Of a stretch of DNA of 64,000 bases, positions 47,136 to 55,757 are shown piece by piece. How positions within the stretch are numbered: position 1 is the first letter of the stretch; every line of letters begins with the position of its first letter. Position numbers and translations under genes: made by a program. The DNA lies in the NCBI GenBank assembly GCA_004010835.2, contig CP030868.2, positions 1,612,001 to 1,676,000 on the forward strand, read 5' to 3'. This stretch comes from Oenococcus sp. UCMA 16435. GTDB lineage: Bacteria > Bacillota > Bacilli > Lactobacillales > Lactobacillaceae. The notes under the pieces are model-generated. The model saw only the letters and a program-made list of their open reading frames with translations. It ran no database searches and was not told the origin of the DNA.

Positions 47136-47918
47136 ATGATTTTTATAACAATCGACAATATTCATTTAAATTATTCAGATCAAGGGCACGGTTTTCCGGT
47201 TATTATCATGACGGGATATGCTGGCTACAAAGAAATTTGGAGAAGCCAAGTTGATTATTTAATTAATCATGGCTACAGAGTTATCAATTTGGACCGAAGA
47301 AACAGTGGGAATTCGGAAACTACTACAAAAGGGCTTCGCATGAGTCGCCAGGGTCAAGACTTGGCTGAATTAATAGCATACTTGGTTTTTACTAGGGTTA
47401 ATTTAATGGGAAATTCTATGGGAGCTGCGGTCATTTGGACATATTTGTCTCTTTATGGAGAGGCAAAAGTTAACAAAATTATTTCTGTTGATCAATCACC
47501 GAAAATGGTAACCGATGATACTTGGCCATATGGACTGTTAGACGTGACTTGGGATAATTTTCCTAAAGAATCCGAAAAAATGTATAGTGTAAAAACAACT
47601 TATAACCGAATTAGCAATGAGACATATGCTGCAGTTAAAGCGGCGCAAGGCAATGCAGAATTTAATCATGGTTTAAATAGGCCATTACTTTATGACCACG
47701 TCTTTCAAGATTGGAGGGATATTTTAACTATTTTAAGAAAACCAATTTTGTTTGTGGCTGGTCGACAAAGCCCTTTTTGGTCTAGCAACTACGCTTTGGC
47801 ATCTGCGACTTTATGTGACAAAGGATATGCCAAAATTGTTAATAATGCTGGTCATGTGGTTATGGCCGAACAAGAAAAAGAATTTAATCAGCTGATGCAA
47901 GAATTTTTATTAGATTGA
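47136..47918 (+). CDS. Alpha/beta-hydrolase family protein
   Basis: A 260-residue hydrolase with the oxyanion region MTGYAGYKEIW, nucleophile elbow GNSMGAA and terminal histidine in NNAGHVVMAEQ. The family includes esterases and haloperoxidase-like enzymes. It is divergent from lysR across the probable operator. In an acyl-CoA island it could release a hydroxy acid from an ester or lactone; that is only context. Confidence 0.85.
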   Translation: MIFITIDNIHLNYSDQGHGFPVIIMTGYAGYKEIWRSQVDYLINHGYRVINLDRRNSGNSETTTKGLRMSRQGQDLAELIAYLVFTRVNLMGNSMGAAVIWTYLSLYGEAKVNKIISVDQSPKMVTDDTWPYGLLDVTWDNFPKESEKMYSVKTTYNRISNETYAAVKAAQGNAEFNHGLNRPLLYDHVFQDWRDILTILRKPILFVAGRQSPFWSSNYALASATLCDKGYAKIVNNAGHVVMAEQEKEFNQLMQEFLLD

Positions 47919-47976
47919 AATAAAGAAATTTGATTTTATTCACATTTATTAAAGCGTTTAAGAAGAAGGACTAATC

Positions 47977-48456
47977 ATGACAAAAGCGGTTTTTCCAGGA
48001 TCATTCGATCCATTAACATTTGGACATTTAGATGTGATTCAACGTTCGTCATTACTTTTTGATCAGGTCGTAGTTGCGGTGGGCGTAAATACGACTAAAA
48101 CGGCTATGTTTACGACTGAAGAAAAAGTGGCTTTAATTCGCGAAAATGTTAAGGATCTTCAAAACGTTAACGTTATGGTCATGCGAGGATTAACTTGCAA
48201 TTTTGTTACGGCGGTAACTGGTGATGTTATTATTCGTGGAATTAGAAATGTTCAAGATTATGAGTACGAACGTGACATTGCCGATATTAATAATTGTCTC
48301 GGCAAGGTTGATACTGTCTTAATACCTTCGAAAACTGCTTACCAAGATATTTCTTCTTCTAATCTGAAAGAAGTTGCTAAATTTGGTGCGGATGTCAGTT
48401 CTTTTGTACCTCGAAATGTATCAAAGTTGTTGAAAATGAAATTAGAATCGAACTAA
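47977..48456 (+). CDS. coaD: Pantetheine-phosphate adenylyltransferase
   Basis: Penultimate step of CoA synthesis: 4'-phosphopantetheine plus ATP to dephospho-CoA. The 159-residue length is normal. Nucleotidyltransferase motif TFGHLD (T/HxGH) is in FPGSFDPLTFGHLDV, with VIIRGIRNVQDYEYE and ISSSNLKEVAKFG in the expected places. The region NNCLGKVDTVLIPSKTAYQD is more divergent than usual. Whether this is the only chromosomal copy or an island-borne second copy cannot be told from the window; it directly follows the hydrolase gene. Confidence 0.93.
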   Translation: MTKAVFPGSFDPLTFGHLDVIQRSSLLFDQVVVAVGVNTTKTAMFTTEEKVALIRENVKDLQNVNVMVMRGLTCNFVTAVTGDVIIRGIRNVQDYEYERDIADINNCLGKVDTVLIPSKTAYQDISSSNLKEVAKFGADVSSFVPRNVSKLLKMKLESN

Positions 48457-48779
48457 ATTTTTATCAAAGAAATGAATTCCCATGATGGTCGATAGTTTTC
48501 ACTTAACAATTTGTTTATAAAATTTTTAGCTGGCATCTATCTGAAAGTATGTATTAGAAATTCACGCTAAGTAGTGATTTAAGATTATGATAATTTATGT
48601 TTACTGTTCGTGACTATCCTGGGTATGATTAAATAATTAATTTTTAAGCTCTGAATTTATTAGAGCTTTTTTTGTTCGAAAAATATCATAGTCGCTGATC
48701 AATATCATGACTTAAATTTTTTGTTGGAAAAAGTTAAAAAAAGCTGGATAATTGGTATATTATTCTCTAACATACCATC
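48457..48779. other. Intergenic region with terminator
   Basis: A terminator AAGCTCT/AGAGCTT with a T run lies at 48646-48673. The remaining sequence is AT-rich and should contain the promoter of the next gene; no other feature is seen. Confidence 0.7.
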
Positions 48780-49361
48780 ATGAAATCATTCATTGACAAC
48801 AGGACAATTCGAAACGAAACGGCCCCGACCCGTTTCTCTTTAGAAAACAGCCATGCGACGAAAATCGTCTTTCAAAATGCGCCGTTTGTTTGGCAAGAAT
48901 TTTCTTTTTTGAATCGTGCAAATGAGCGTCATAATTGGATGTTTGATCAAACTATTTTCAATCAGAGAGATAGACAGGCCAAGCAGCATTTCCCCGTGAT
49001 CGTACATGAGAATTCGATTACTTTTCAAACGGATCCGAGCTGTAAATTGGCCGATCCGCTTTTCCAATTTACTTATAGCCTTTTTGAAGATAATTCATTA
49101 ACGGTTAAATTTGATAACCTAGGTGATACTGGATTGGATTTAGCGTCGATCTTTCTGAAAACTTGCTGGAGGCTAGCAAGTGACTGGATTAAGTCATTAC
49201 AGATTTATTCTAAGCCGGTTGAATTAAGCCAAGATGATGTTGGAAATCCAGAGAAACAACTGTTGGCACCGGTTCTATTTGATCCAAAAAAACAAGCAGC
49301 CGTTATTTTAGAAAATAATCAAACAAAAGCCACGCTACAGATCTTTAGCAATTTCGATTGA
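48780..49361 (+). CDS. Hypothetical beta-rich protein, copy B (paralogue of 39250), probably truncated
   Basis: A 193-residue product paralogous to the protein at 39250 (shared VIHENSIT, YSLFEDNSLTVKFD, KTCW-like region). It stops at TGA 49359. The same frame then continues open to 49483 and ends GYWITYKIKS, which matches the C terminus NNWITYRIKYH of copy A, so the TGA is probably a recent stop within a once longer gene. The distance from this extended end to the MATE start is 9 bases, like copy A. Function unknown. Confidence 0.65.
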   Translation: MKSFIDNRTIRNETAPTRFSLENSHATKIVFQNAPFVWQEFSFLNRANERHNWMFDQTIFNQRDRQAKQHFPVIVHENSITFQTDPSCKLADPLFQFTYSLFEDNSLTVKFDNLGDTGLDLASIFLKTCWRLASDWIKSLQIYSKPVELSQDDVGNPEKQLLAPVLFDPKKQAAVILENNQTKATLQIFSNFD

Positions 49362-49486
49362 CTGGCTTGGTCGCTGATGGCTTTGAAACAGGAAAAAATC
49401 TTGTCGCTGACGATGCGAAACAGAATCATTGATAGCCGTTCACAGAATCATGGTTACTGGATAACATATAAAATTAAATCATAAGG

Positions 49487-49608
49487 ATTTTTATGCATAG
49501 TTTGACTGAGGGGAAACCGTTAAAATTAATAATTTTCTTCACGATACCGCTTTTGTTGGGGAATCTTTTTCAGCAGCTTTACACTTTTACCGATACGGTG
49601 ATTGTTGG
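49487..49608 (+). repeat. 122-bp direct repeat, right copy
   Basis: Identical to 40020-40141 and here part of the intact MATE gene. Perfect identity over 122 bases at 9,467 bases distance indicates a recent duplication or gene conversion. Confidence 0.95.
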
Positions 49609-50869
49609 GCGAGCTTTAGGTGTCAGCGCGTTAGCAGCTGTTTCTTTAGCAGCAACTTTAAATTGGCTTTTGGTCGGATTTGCCCAGGGGTTTACCGCGG
49701 GAACAGCAATTGTAACTGCCAAACGTTTTGGAGCCGGAGATTTTCGCGGTGTCCGCCAGTCAATGGTCACTACGATTTTATGCACCGTAATTTTGACAAT
49801 TGCCATGACTTTTATTGCAGTTGTTTTCAATAAACAAATTTTGGAATTAATGCAAACACCAAAAAATGTCATGACGCAGGCAAACATTTTTCTGACAATT
49901 TTGTTGGGTTTTATGTTTACGACTATGAGCTATAATTTGGCAGCAAATGCAATGCGGGCAGTCGGAAATTCCCGAGCACCATTGATTTTTCTAATTGTAG
50001 CTGTCTTCATCAATATCGCTCTAGAAATTCTTTTTATCGTTGTTTTTCATTGGGGGATTGCCGGAGCAGCTTTTGCTACTGTTATCGCTCAACTTATTTC
50101 GGGAATTGTTAGTTTTATTTATATTTATAAAGTCTTGCCTGTTTTGCAAGTTCGTCACGGCGATTGGCACACGAATATAAGCGATATTAAGGAACATTTA
50201 CGTTTTGGTTTGCCAATGGCTTTTCAAAATTCAATTATCGCAATCGGCGGGGTAATTTTGCAAACAGCTTTAAATACGCTCGGCACAGACTCGGTTGCTT
50301 CTTCTGGTGCCGCCTCCAGAATCGATCAATTGGCAACTTTGCCTATGATGAGTATCGGAATTACGATGGCAACTTTTACTGCCCAGAATTTAGGGGCCAG
50401 AAAATACTCCCGAATTCTTGAAGGAGTAAAAAAAGCTTTGATTGTGGGTGGAATTTGGGCAGTTTCTATGTCGATTCTCGAAATTAGTTTTGGTCATTAT
50501 ATAGTTCAGCTCTTTTTGGGGTCGGGCAGTCAGCAAGTACATGTACTTGAATTGTCGCGAATTTACTTTGTTATTAACGGAGGCCCATATATTCTTCTCT
50601 CGACCTTGTTCTTGATTCGTTATACCTTACAGGGCTTGGGAAACACTTATGTCCCAACGATTGCCGGTGTTTTCGAATTATCGATGCGGGCCTTCGCGGC
50701 TCTTGTATTAGTTGCTATTTTTGGTTATGCCGGAGCAGTTATGGGGACTCCGTTAGCCTGGTTCGGTTCTTTAATGGCTTTAATGCCTGCCTGGATTTCA
50801 GCCCGCAGGAAATTAAAAAAGTTAAACGACGGACAGAAAATTAATGAAAAGTTTGAAGAGACTGAATAG
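49493..50869 (+). CDS. MATE-family efflux transporter
   Basis: A 458-residue multidrug/sodium or proton antiporter with twelve hydrophobic segments in two related halves; the first half begins PLLLGNLFQQLYTFTDTVIVGRALG, a standard MATE start, and the second half repeats the pattern around residue 240. Complete, unlike the left-hand fragment at 40026. It follows hypothetical copy B closely. Cargo unknown. Confidence 0.92.
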   Translation: MHSLTEGKPLKLIIFFTIPLLLGNLFQQLYTFTDTVIVGRALGVSALAAVSLAATLNWLLVGFAQGFTAGTAIVTAKRFGAGDFRGVRQSMVTTILCTVILTIAMTFIAVVFNKQILELMQTPKNVMTQANIFLTILLGFMFTTMSYNLAANAMRAVGNSRAPLIFLIVAVFINIALEILFIVVFHWGIAGAAFATVIAQLISGIVSFIYIYKVLPVLQVRHGDWHTNISDIKEHLRFGLPMAFQNSIIAIGGVILQTALNTLGTDSVASSGAASRIDQLATLPMMSIGITMATFTAQNLGARKYSRILEGVKKALIVGGIWAVSMSILEISFGHYIVQLFLGSGSQQVHVLELSRIYFVINGGPYILLSTLFLIRYTLQGLGNTYVPTIAGVFELSMRAFAALVLVAIFGYAGAVMGTPLAWFGSLMALMPAWISARRKLKKLNDGQKINEKFEETE

Positions 50870-50918
50870 TTTTTAATTATTGAAATTGGTCTTTATTTGT
50901 ATTTCTGTTTATAATATT

Positions 50919-50935
50919 AGTCAGGAATGGTCAAA
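50919..50935 (+). promoter_or_regulatory. CtsR operator overlapping the ctsR ribosome-binding site
   Basis: AGTCAGGAATGGTCAAA fits the CtsR heptad repeat (A/G)GTCAAANAN(A/G)GTCAAA with a weaker first half. A TATAAT box is just upstream at 50910-50915, and the site ends 2 bases before the ctsR ATG, so bound CtsR would cover both the transcription start and the ribosome-binding site. Confidence 0.8.
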
Positions 50936-50937
50936 TT

Positions 50938-51420
50938 ATGGCAGAAGCTAATATTTCAGATTTAATTGAACAATATCTAAAGGAAATCCTCAGTCAAGAC
51001 GAAATCGCCGAGATTAAACGTAGCGAGATCGCCAGTCGTTTTGCTGTTGTACCTAGTCAAATAAATTATGTGATCAACACTCGTTTTACGCTCCAGAATG
51101 GTTATATAGTTGAGTCTAAACGCGGTGGTGGTGGATACATCCGTATCGAACATGTTGATTTGGTTGATGATACAAAAATCTTTGATGAACTGATAGATTA
51201 TATCGGTGATTCAATCGGCAATAACAATGCAGATCAGATCATTGCTGCTCTTTTGGAAGATAAAGTTATCAGCGAAAGAGAAGCAAATTTAATGGTTGCA
51301 GCAATCGACAAGAATTCTTTGCGGATTTCTGATAAAGTATCAGAAAACACAGTTCGAGCTCGTGTCCTTGTCGGCATGATCAATCGGCTGAGATTTGAGA
51401 GCACAAACATTCATGGATAA
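50938..51420 (+). CDS. ctsR: CtsR heat-shock repressor
   Basis: Represses clp and other stress genes and is released on heat stress. The 160-residue protein begins MAEANISDLIEQYLKEILSQ, has the winged helix with the glycine-rich wing KRGGGGYIRI that senses temperature in CtsR, and the C-terminal dimerisation domain. It overlaps clpC by 8 bases and is autoregulated through the site at 50919. McsA and McsB, present in bacilli, are not between ctsR and clpC. Confidence 0.96.
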   Translation: MAEANISDLIEQYLKEILSQDEIAEIKRSEIASRFAVVPSQINYVINTRFTLQNGYIVESKRGGGGYIRIEHVDLVDDTKIFDELIDYIGDSIGNNNADQIIAALLEDKVISEREANLMVAAIDKNSLRISDKVSENTVRARVLVGMINRLRFESTNIHG

Positions 51421-53881
51421 TCAATACACAGCATCTGCAAAAAATGTTTTACTTTTAGCCCAAGAACAGGCGAAGTATTTTAAACATGAAATCGTTGGCT
51501 CAGAACATCTATTGTTGGCTCTTGCCTTGGAAAAAGACGGGTTGGCAAGCAAAGTTCTCCAAGACTACAACGTCACCGATGATGATATTAGAAACGAAAT
51601 TGAACAATTTACCGGATATGGTTCTCATACGAATATAAAAGCCGGTTTTTTAGCATATTCGCCAAAGGCCCAGGAAATTTTGAAAAATGCAGCGCTACAG
51701 GCTCAAAGTCTTGGTGCTCGGCAGATTGGGACCGAACATCTTCTCTTGGCTTTGCTAACTGACGAGTCAATTCTCAGTTCACGAATTTTGGCCAGCTTGG
51801 ATGTTCGTTTACAAGATCTGACTCGTGCAGTTTTCAAACGGATTGGTGTTGACCCAAGCCAGCAAAAGCCAAAATCCAAGCAACAAGGGCAAAATCAACA
51901 AGGAACACCAACTTTGGACTCAATGTCGCGTGATTTAACGGCCTTGGCATCGGCTGGCCAAATTGATCCGGTTGTCGGCCGGGATCAGGAAGTTCACCGG
52001 GTAATTCAGATTTTGAGTCGTCGAACGAAAAATAATCCGGTTTTGATTGGCGAGCCTGGCGTCGGAAAGACAGCGATTGCTGAAGGATTGGCACACAAAA
52101 TTGCTGTTGGTCAGGTTCCTTTTGATCTAGCGAATAAGCGATTGATGGCGCTGGATATGGGAGCTTTGATTGCCGGTACTAAATATCGTGGTGAATTTGA
52201 GGACCGTTTAAAGAAAATTATCAATGAAATTCATCAAGATGGTCAGGTGATTCTTTTTATTGATGAATTGCATACTTTGATCGGTGCTGGTGGAGCGGAA
52301 GGAGCGTTGGATGCTTCCAACCTTTTAAAACCTGCTTTAGCTCGTGGAGAGCTGCAAACAATTGGTGCAACTACTTTTGATGAATATCAGAAATATATTG
52401 AATCCGATCAAGCACTTGAACGCCGTTTTGCAAGCGTAACAGTCGAGGAACCAAGCCAGGAGGATTCTGTCGAGATTTTAAAGGGTTTGCGTCCACGTTA
52501 CGAAGAACATCATCGTGTTAACATTTCCGATGAGGCGATTAACGCGGCTGTCAAATTAAGCTCGCGTTATATTACGGATCGTTTTCTTCCCGATAAAGCA
52601 ATTGATTTGATGGATGAAGCTGCTGCAAAGGTTCGAATCGATACAGTTCAGCCAGAGGACAAAAAAGTTGATTTGGAAAGGCAACTAAACGACTTGCGTG
52701 ACCAATTAGATGATGCTGTTTCTTCTGGTAATTTTGACCAAGCAACTAAGATTCGTCAGCAGGAAATCAAGATTAGAAAAGAATTGGCGGTTGTTGAAAC
52801 TGATAATTTAATTAATGGCACTAAAGACCATAAATATCAGTTAACGGTTCTTGAAAAAGATATTACCGATGTCGTTGGACAGCAAACAGGTATTCCTGTG
52901 ACTCAATTACAAAAATCAGAATCCGAGCGGCTTTTGCATTTAGAAGAGATACTTCATCGACGGGTTGTTGGCCAGAATGAAGCCATTTCGGCTGTTTCCC
53001 GTGCTATTCGCAGAGCTCGCTCGGGTATCAAAGATCCAAGCCGTCCGATTGGGACCTTCCTTTTTCTTGGTCCGACTGGTGTTGGTAAGACTGAATTGGC
53101 TAAGGCGTTGGCCGAGGCAATGTTTGATTCGGAAGATAATATGATTCGAGTCGATATGTCCGAATATCAGGAATCGTATTCTGCTTCACGGCTAATTGGA
53201 TCGGCTCCTGGCTATGTCGGTTATGACGAAGGTGGCCAGCTGACTGAACGTGTTCGTAATCATCCTTATTCGGTTGTTTTACTAGATGAAGCTGAAAAGG
53301 CTCATCCGGATATCTTTAATCTTTTGTTGCAGGTATTCGATGACGGCTATATGACAGATTCAAAAGGGCGCAAAGTTGATTTTAGAAATACGATCATTAT
53401 CATGACATCCAATCTTGGAGCAACTCGAATTCGTGATAATAAACATGTTGGTTTTGGCGCAATCGAGCCCCAAGACAGTTACAAAGCAATGTCTAGCGAA
53501 ATCCAAGCGGCTTTAAAAGAGCGTTTCCGTCCTGAATTTATCAATCGAATTGATGAGACGATTATTTTCCATTCTTTGAGCAAACCTGAACTTCACAAAA
53601 TTGTCGAGTTAATGAGTCATGGAATTTTGCAACGTGTTGCTGAACAAGGGGTCTCGATCAAGATGAATAAAGCGGCTATTGATTTGGTTGCTCAAGTCGG
53701 CTTTGATCCCGAATATGGTGCTCGTCCAATTCGGCGAGCCTTCCAAAACCAAGTTGAAGATAAAATTTCAGATGCGCTGTTATCTAACGATATTCGTCTT
53801 GGCGATTCGGTGACGGTTGGTTCAAGAAAAGGCAAAATTGATCTGATGATTCATCACCAAATTGAAAAGAGTGCAAAATAA
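51413..53881 (+). CDS. clpC: ClpC AAA+ unfoldase
   Basis: Hexameric ATPase that feeds substrates to ClpP. From ATG 51413 the product has 822 residues: N-terminal Clp-N double repeat (about 1-145), AAA+ 1 with Walker [14 protein letters not shown] and Walker [10 protein letters not shown], a UVR/middle domain (about 405-470, [22 protein letters not shown]), AAA+ 2 with [12 protein letters not shown] and [11 protein letters not shown], and the sensor 2 region GARPIRR. Start 51413 is favoured over 51395 because it gives the normal N terminus. A strong terminator follows. Confidence 0.96.
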   Translation: MDNQYTASAKNVLLLAQEQAKYFKHEIVGSEHLLLALALEKDGLASKVLQDYNVTDDDIRNEIEQFTGYGSHTNIKAGFLAYSPKAQEILKNAALQAQSLGARQIGTEHLLLALLTDESILSSRILASLDVRLQDLTRAVFKRIGVDPSQQKPKSKQQGQNQQGTPTLDSMSRDLTALASAGQIDPVVGRDQEVHRVIQILSRRTKNNPVLIGEPGVGKTAIAEGLAHKIAVGQVPFDLANKRLMALDMGALIAGTKYRGEFEDRLKKIINEIHQDGQVILFIDELHTLIGAGGAEGALDASNLLKPALARGELQTIGATTFDEYQKYIESDQALERRFASVTVEEPSQEDSVEILKGLRPRYEEHHRVNISDEAINAAVKLSSRYITDRFLPDKAIDLMDEAAAKVRIDTVQPEDKKVDLERQLNDLRDQLDDAVSSGNFDQATKIRQQEIKIRKELAVVETDNLINGTKDHKYQLTVLEKDITDVVGQQTGIPVTQLQKSESERLLHLEEILHRRVVGQNEAISAVSRAIRRARSGIKDPSRPIGTFLFLGPTGVGKTELAKALAEAMFDSEDNMIRVDMSEYQESYSASRLIGSAPGYVGYDEGGQLTERVRNHPYSVVLLDEAEKAHPDIFNLLLQVFDDGYMTDSKGRKVDFRNTIIIMTSNLGATRIRDNKHVGFGAIEPQDSYKAMSSEIQAALKERFRPEFINRIDETIIFHSLSKPELHKIVELMSHGILQRVAEQGVSIKMNKAAIDLVAQVGFDPEYGARPIRRAFQNQVEDKISDALLSNDIRLGDSVTVGSRKGKIDLMIHHQIEKSAK

Positions 53882-53914
53882 AAACTTTCAGTAAAGTTCA
53901 CTGAAAGTTTTTTT
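53881..53914 (+). terminator. Terminator of ctsR-clpC
   Basis: A 12-bp perfect stem AAAACTTTCAGT/ACTGAAAGTTTT plus Ts. Confidence 0.92.
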
Positions 53915-53972
53915 GTTTTTAACGCAAATTATTTTTTTAGTTACTTTTAAAATGATGAAATATAATTGATCT

Positions 53973-54419
53973 ATGGCAAATTACATAAAAGATATTCGTA
54001 AAAAGGTCGGTCATATGCCTTTGATTATGGTTGGTGTAGGTGCGGCTTATATTAAGGAAGGAAAGATTCTGTTGCAGGAAAGAGCTGACACAGGCGGATG
54101 GGGTCTGCCTGGTGGCTATATGGAATATGGAGAAAGCATTGAACAAACTCTTAAGCGCGAGTTTAAGGAAGATGCTGGTTTTGAAATTCTAGATTGCAAA
54201 TTTTTAAAGAATTTCGATCAAGAATTTTTTAAATATCCAAATGGCGATCAGACTCAGGTTCTGACACCTTTTTATTTGGTAACAAAGATCAAAGAGGGCA
54301 AGCCACAATTTGATCCTCACGAAACCAAGAGGGTTGATTTTTTCGATTTTAATGATTTGCCGGAAATCCATTTTGATTCCCATAAACGTATCCTTACTTA
54401 TCTGCACGATATTTTGTAA
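53973..54419 (+). CDS. Nudix hydrolase
   Basis: A 148-residue Nudix-fold protein. The Nudix box runs GGYMEYGESIEQTLKREFKE then DAG, close to GX5EX7REUXEEXGU but with Asp in place of the second catalytic Glu (REFKEDAG). It begins MANYIKDIRKKVGHMPLIMVGVGA, the N terminus shared with the second Nudix protein at 57956, a common lactic acid bacteria subgroup. Substrate unknown. Confidence 0.9.
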   Translation: MANYIKDIRKKVGHMPLIMVGVGAAYIKEGKILLQERADTGGWGLPGGYMEYGESIEQTLKREFKEDAGFEILDCKFLKNFDQEFFKYPNGDQTQVLTPFYLVTKIKEGKPQFDPHETKRVDFFDFNDLPEIHFDSHKRILTYLHDIL

Positions 54420-54446
54420 ATATATTTATCCTTTAATAAAACCAAG

Positions 54447-55565
54447 TTAATCGGCTGTTAGTTTGGAATGTTTCTTTTTTGTTAAAAATCTCCAAAATGG
54501 AGGGGTAATCTGTAACTGTTTTAAGTCCGTTTTATCAAGCGAATAATTAATTCGTTCTTCTTGGTCACTTTGGACTTTCTCTACCCATTGAGGTTCACGC
54601 AACATTTCTCGTCCGAGGGAAACGAAATTAAAGCCACTTTCAATTACCTTTTCAGCTTCGGCTGGTTTGGCAATATTTCCCACGGCGATTAAAGGAACCT
54701 CGTTTTTTGTATGTGCTTTAATTTGCTCAACAACGGGTATTTGATCGTCGGGATCATTTTTGCTGGTTTGCCAAACGTTTCTTGTTGAAATATGCAGATA
54801 ATCAATCGGTTGTTTCTTTAAAACGTCAATCAAGGCTAAAGTGTCAGCCAAACGAATACCGGGAGTTTCAATTTCTTCCGGGGAAATTCGGTAGCCGATT
54901 ATAAAGGGACGATCAGCATATTTTTCAACAATTTTATGAACTTGATCAACCACTGCAAGAGGGAATTTCATCCTTTTTTCTAATGTTCCTCCCCAATCGT
55001 CCGACCGCCGATTGGAGTGTGGAGAAAAGAATTGTTGTATCAAATAAGTGTTAGCTCCATGCAATTCAATTCCGTCAAAACCGGCTTCGATCGCCCGCCG
55101 GGTTGCTTGTCCGAAATCAGAAATTATTTGTAAAATTTCTTCGTTTGTTAATTCACGTGGAATCTCGGACCCTGGGCGCAGAGAGGCAACGGACGAGGGG
55201 CTGACTGCCTGCTGGCCGCGAAGAATTTTTGAGTTAGTTATCCGCCCGGCATGATGTAATTGCAGGATAGCTTTGGTCCCATTGACTTTAATTGTATTTG
55301 CTACTTGAGTAAGACTTGGAAGCATATCGTCACTGGCACAACTTAACTGCCCTTCAAAACCTTTGCCAAGGTCGCTGACGTTACTTGCTGGAGTAATAAA
55401 GATTCCGGCCCCACCGGTCCTCAAGGCAAAATAATCTAATTCGTTTTTGGTGACATTACCATCTTCGAAACTTGAGCATTCCGTCATCGGTGGGATTACA
55501 ATTCTATTTTTAATCTTGATGCCATTTTTGAATTCGAATGTCTGTAAAAATTGATAATTTGTCAT
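54447..55565 (-). CDS. NADH:flavin oxidoreductase, old yellow enzyme family
   Basis: A 372-residue FMN TIM barrel that reduces activated alkenes. Visible landmarks are NRIVIPPMTE at the start, the active-site pair in ELHGANTYLIQQFFSPHSNRRSDDWGG and the phosphate-binding AVGNIAKPAEAEKVIE/FVSLGREML near the C terminus. No Fe-S domain, so it is the short class. Transcribed alone, divergent from the ABC-F attenuator region. Confidence 0.9.
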   Translation of the reverse strand: MTNYQFLQTFEFKNGIKIKNRIVIPPMTECSSFEDGNVTKNELDYFALRTGGAGIFITPASNVSDLGKGFEGQLSCASDDMLPSLTQVANTIKVNGTKAILQLHHAGRITNSKILRGQQAVSPSSVASLRPGSEIPRELTNEEILQIISDFGQATRRAIEAGFDGIELHGANTYLIQQFFSPHSNRRSDDWGGTLEKRMKFPLAVVDQVHKIVEKYADRPFIIGYRISPEEIETPGIRLADTLALIDVLKKQPIDYLHISTRNVWQTSKNDPDDQIPVVEQIKAHTKNEVPLIAVGNIAKPAEAEKVIESGFNFVSLGREMLREPQWVEKVQSDQEERINYSLDKTDLKQLQITPPFWRFLTKKKHSKLTAD

Positions 55566-55669
55566 AAACAGCCTCTTTTTTATTAACAGCTAAATTTGAC
55601 ACTTTGATAATCGCTTACTCAGTTTCCTTAATTATAGAACTTTGATATAATTTTAACGAGGCAAGTCCA

Positions 55670-55699
55670 GTGAAGAATACATTAATTCCAAAAAAATAA
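55670..55699 (+). CDS. Putative leader peptide of the ABC-F gene
   Basis: GTG at 55670 with CGAGG 7 bases upstream encodes the nine-residue peptide MKNTLIPKK, ending at TAA 55697-55699. It follows a TATAAT box at 55646-55651 and precedes the mutually exclusive hairpins at 55709-55757, the layout of ribosome-mediated attenuators of antibiotic-resistance ABC-F genes. Confidence 0.5.
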   Translation: MKNTLIPKK

Positions 55700-55708
55700 A
55701 AATTGAAA

Positions 55709-55757
55709 TTGGTGTTTTATATTGATGAAAAACCACCAATTCCCAAGGGTGGTTTTT
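55709..55757 (+). promoter_or_regulatory. Terminator/antiterminator attenuator before the ABC-F gene
   Basis: Terminator: AAAAACCACC (55728-55737) pairs perfectly with GGTGGTTTTT (55748-55757). Antiterminator: TTGGTGTTTT (55709-55718) can pair with the same AAAACCACCAA, one base bulged. CCAA at 55688-55691, inside the leader peptide, can pair with TTGG at 55709, giving a third stem that a stalled ribosome would block. The terminator stem also holds the GGTGG in front of the GTG start at 55758. Confidence 0.65.
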
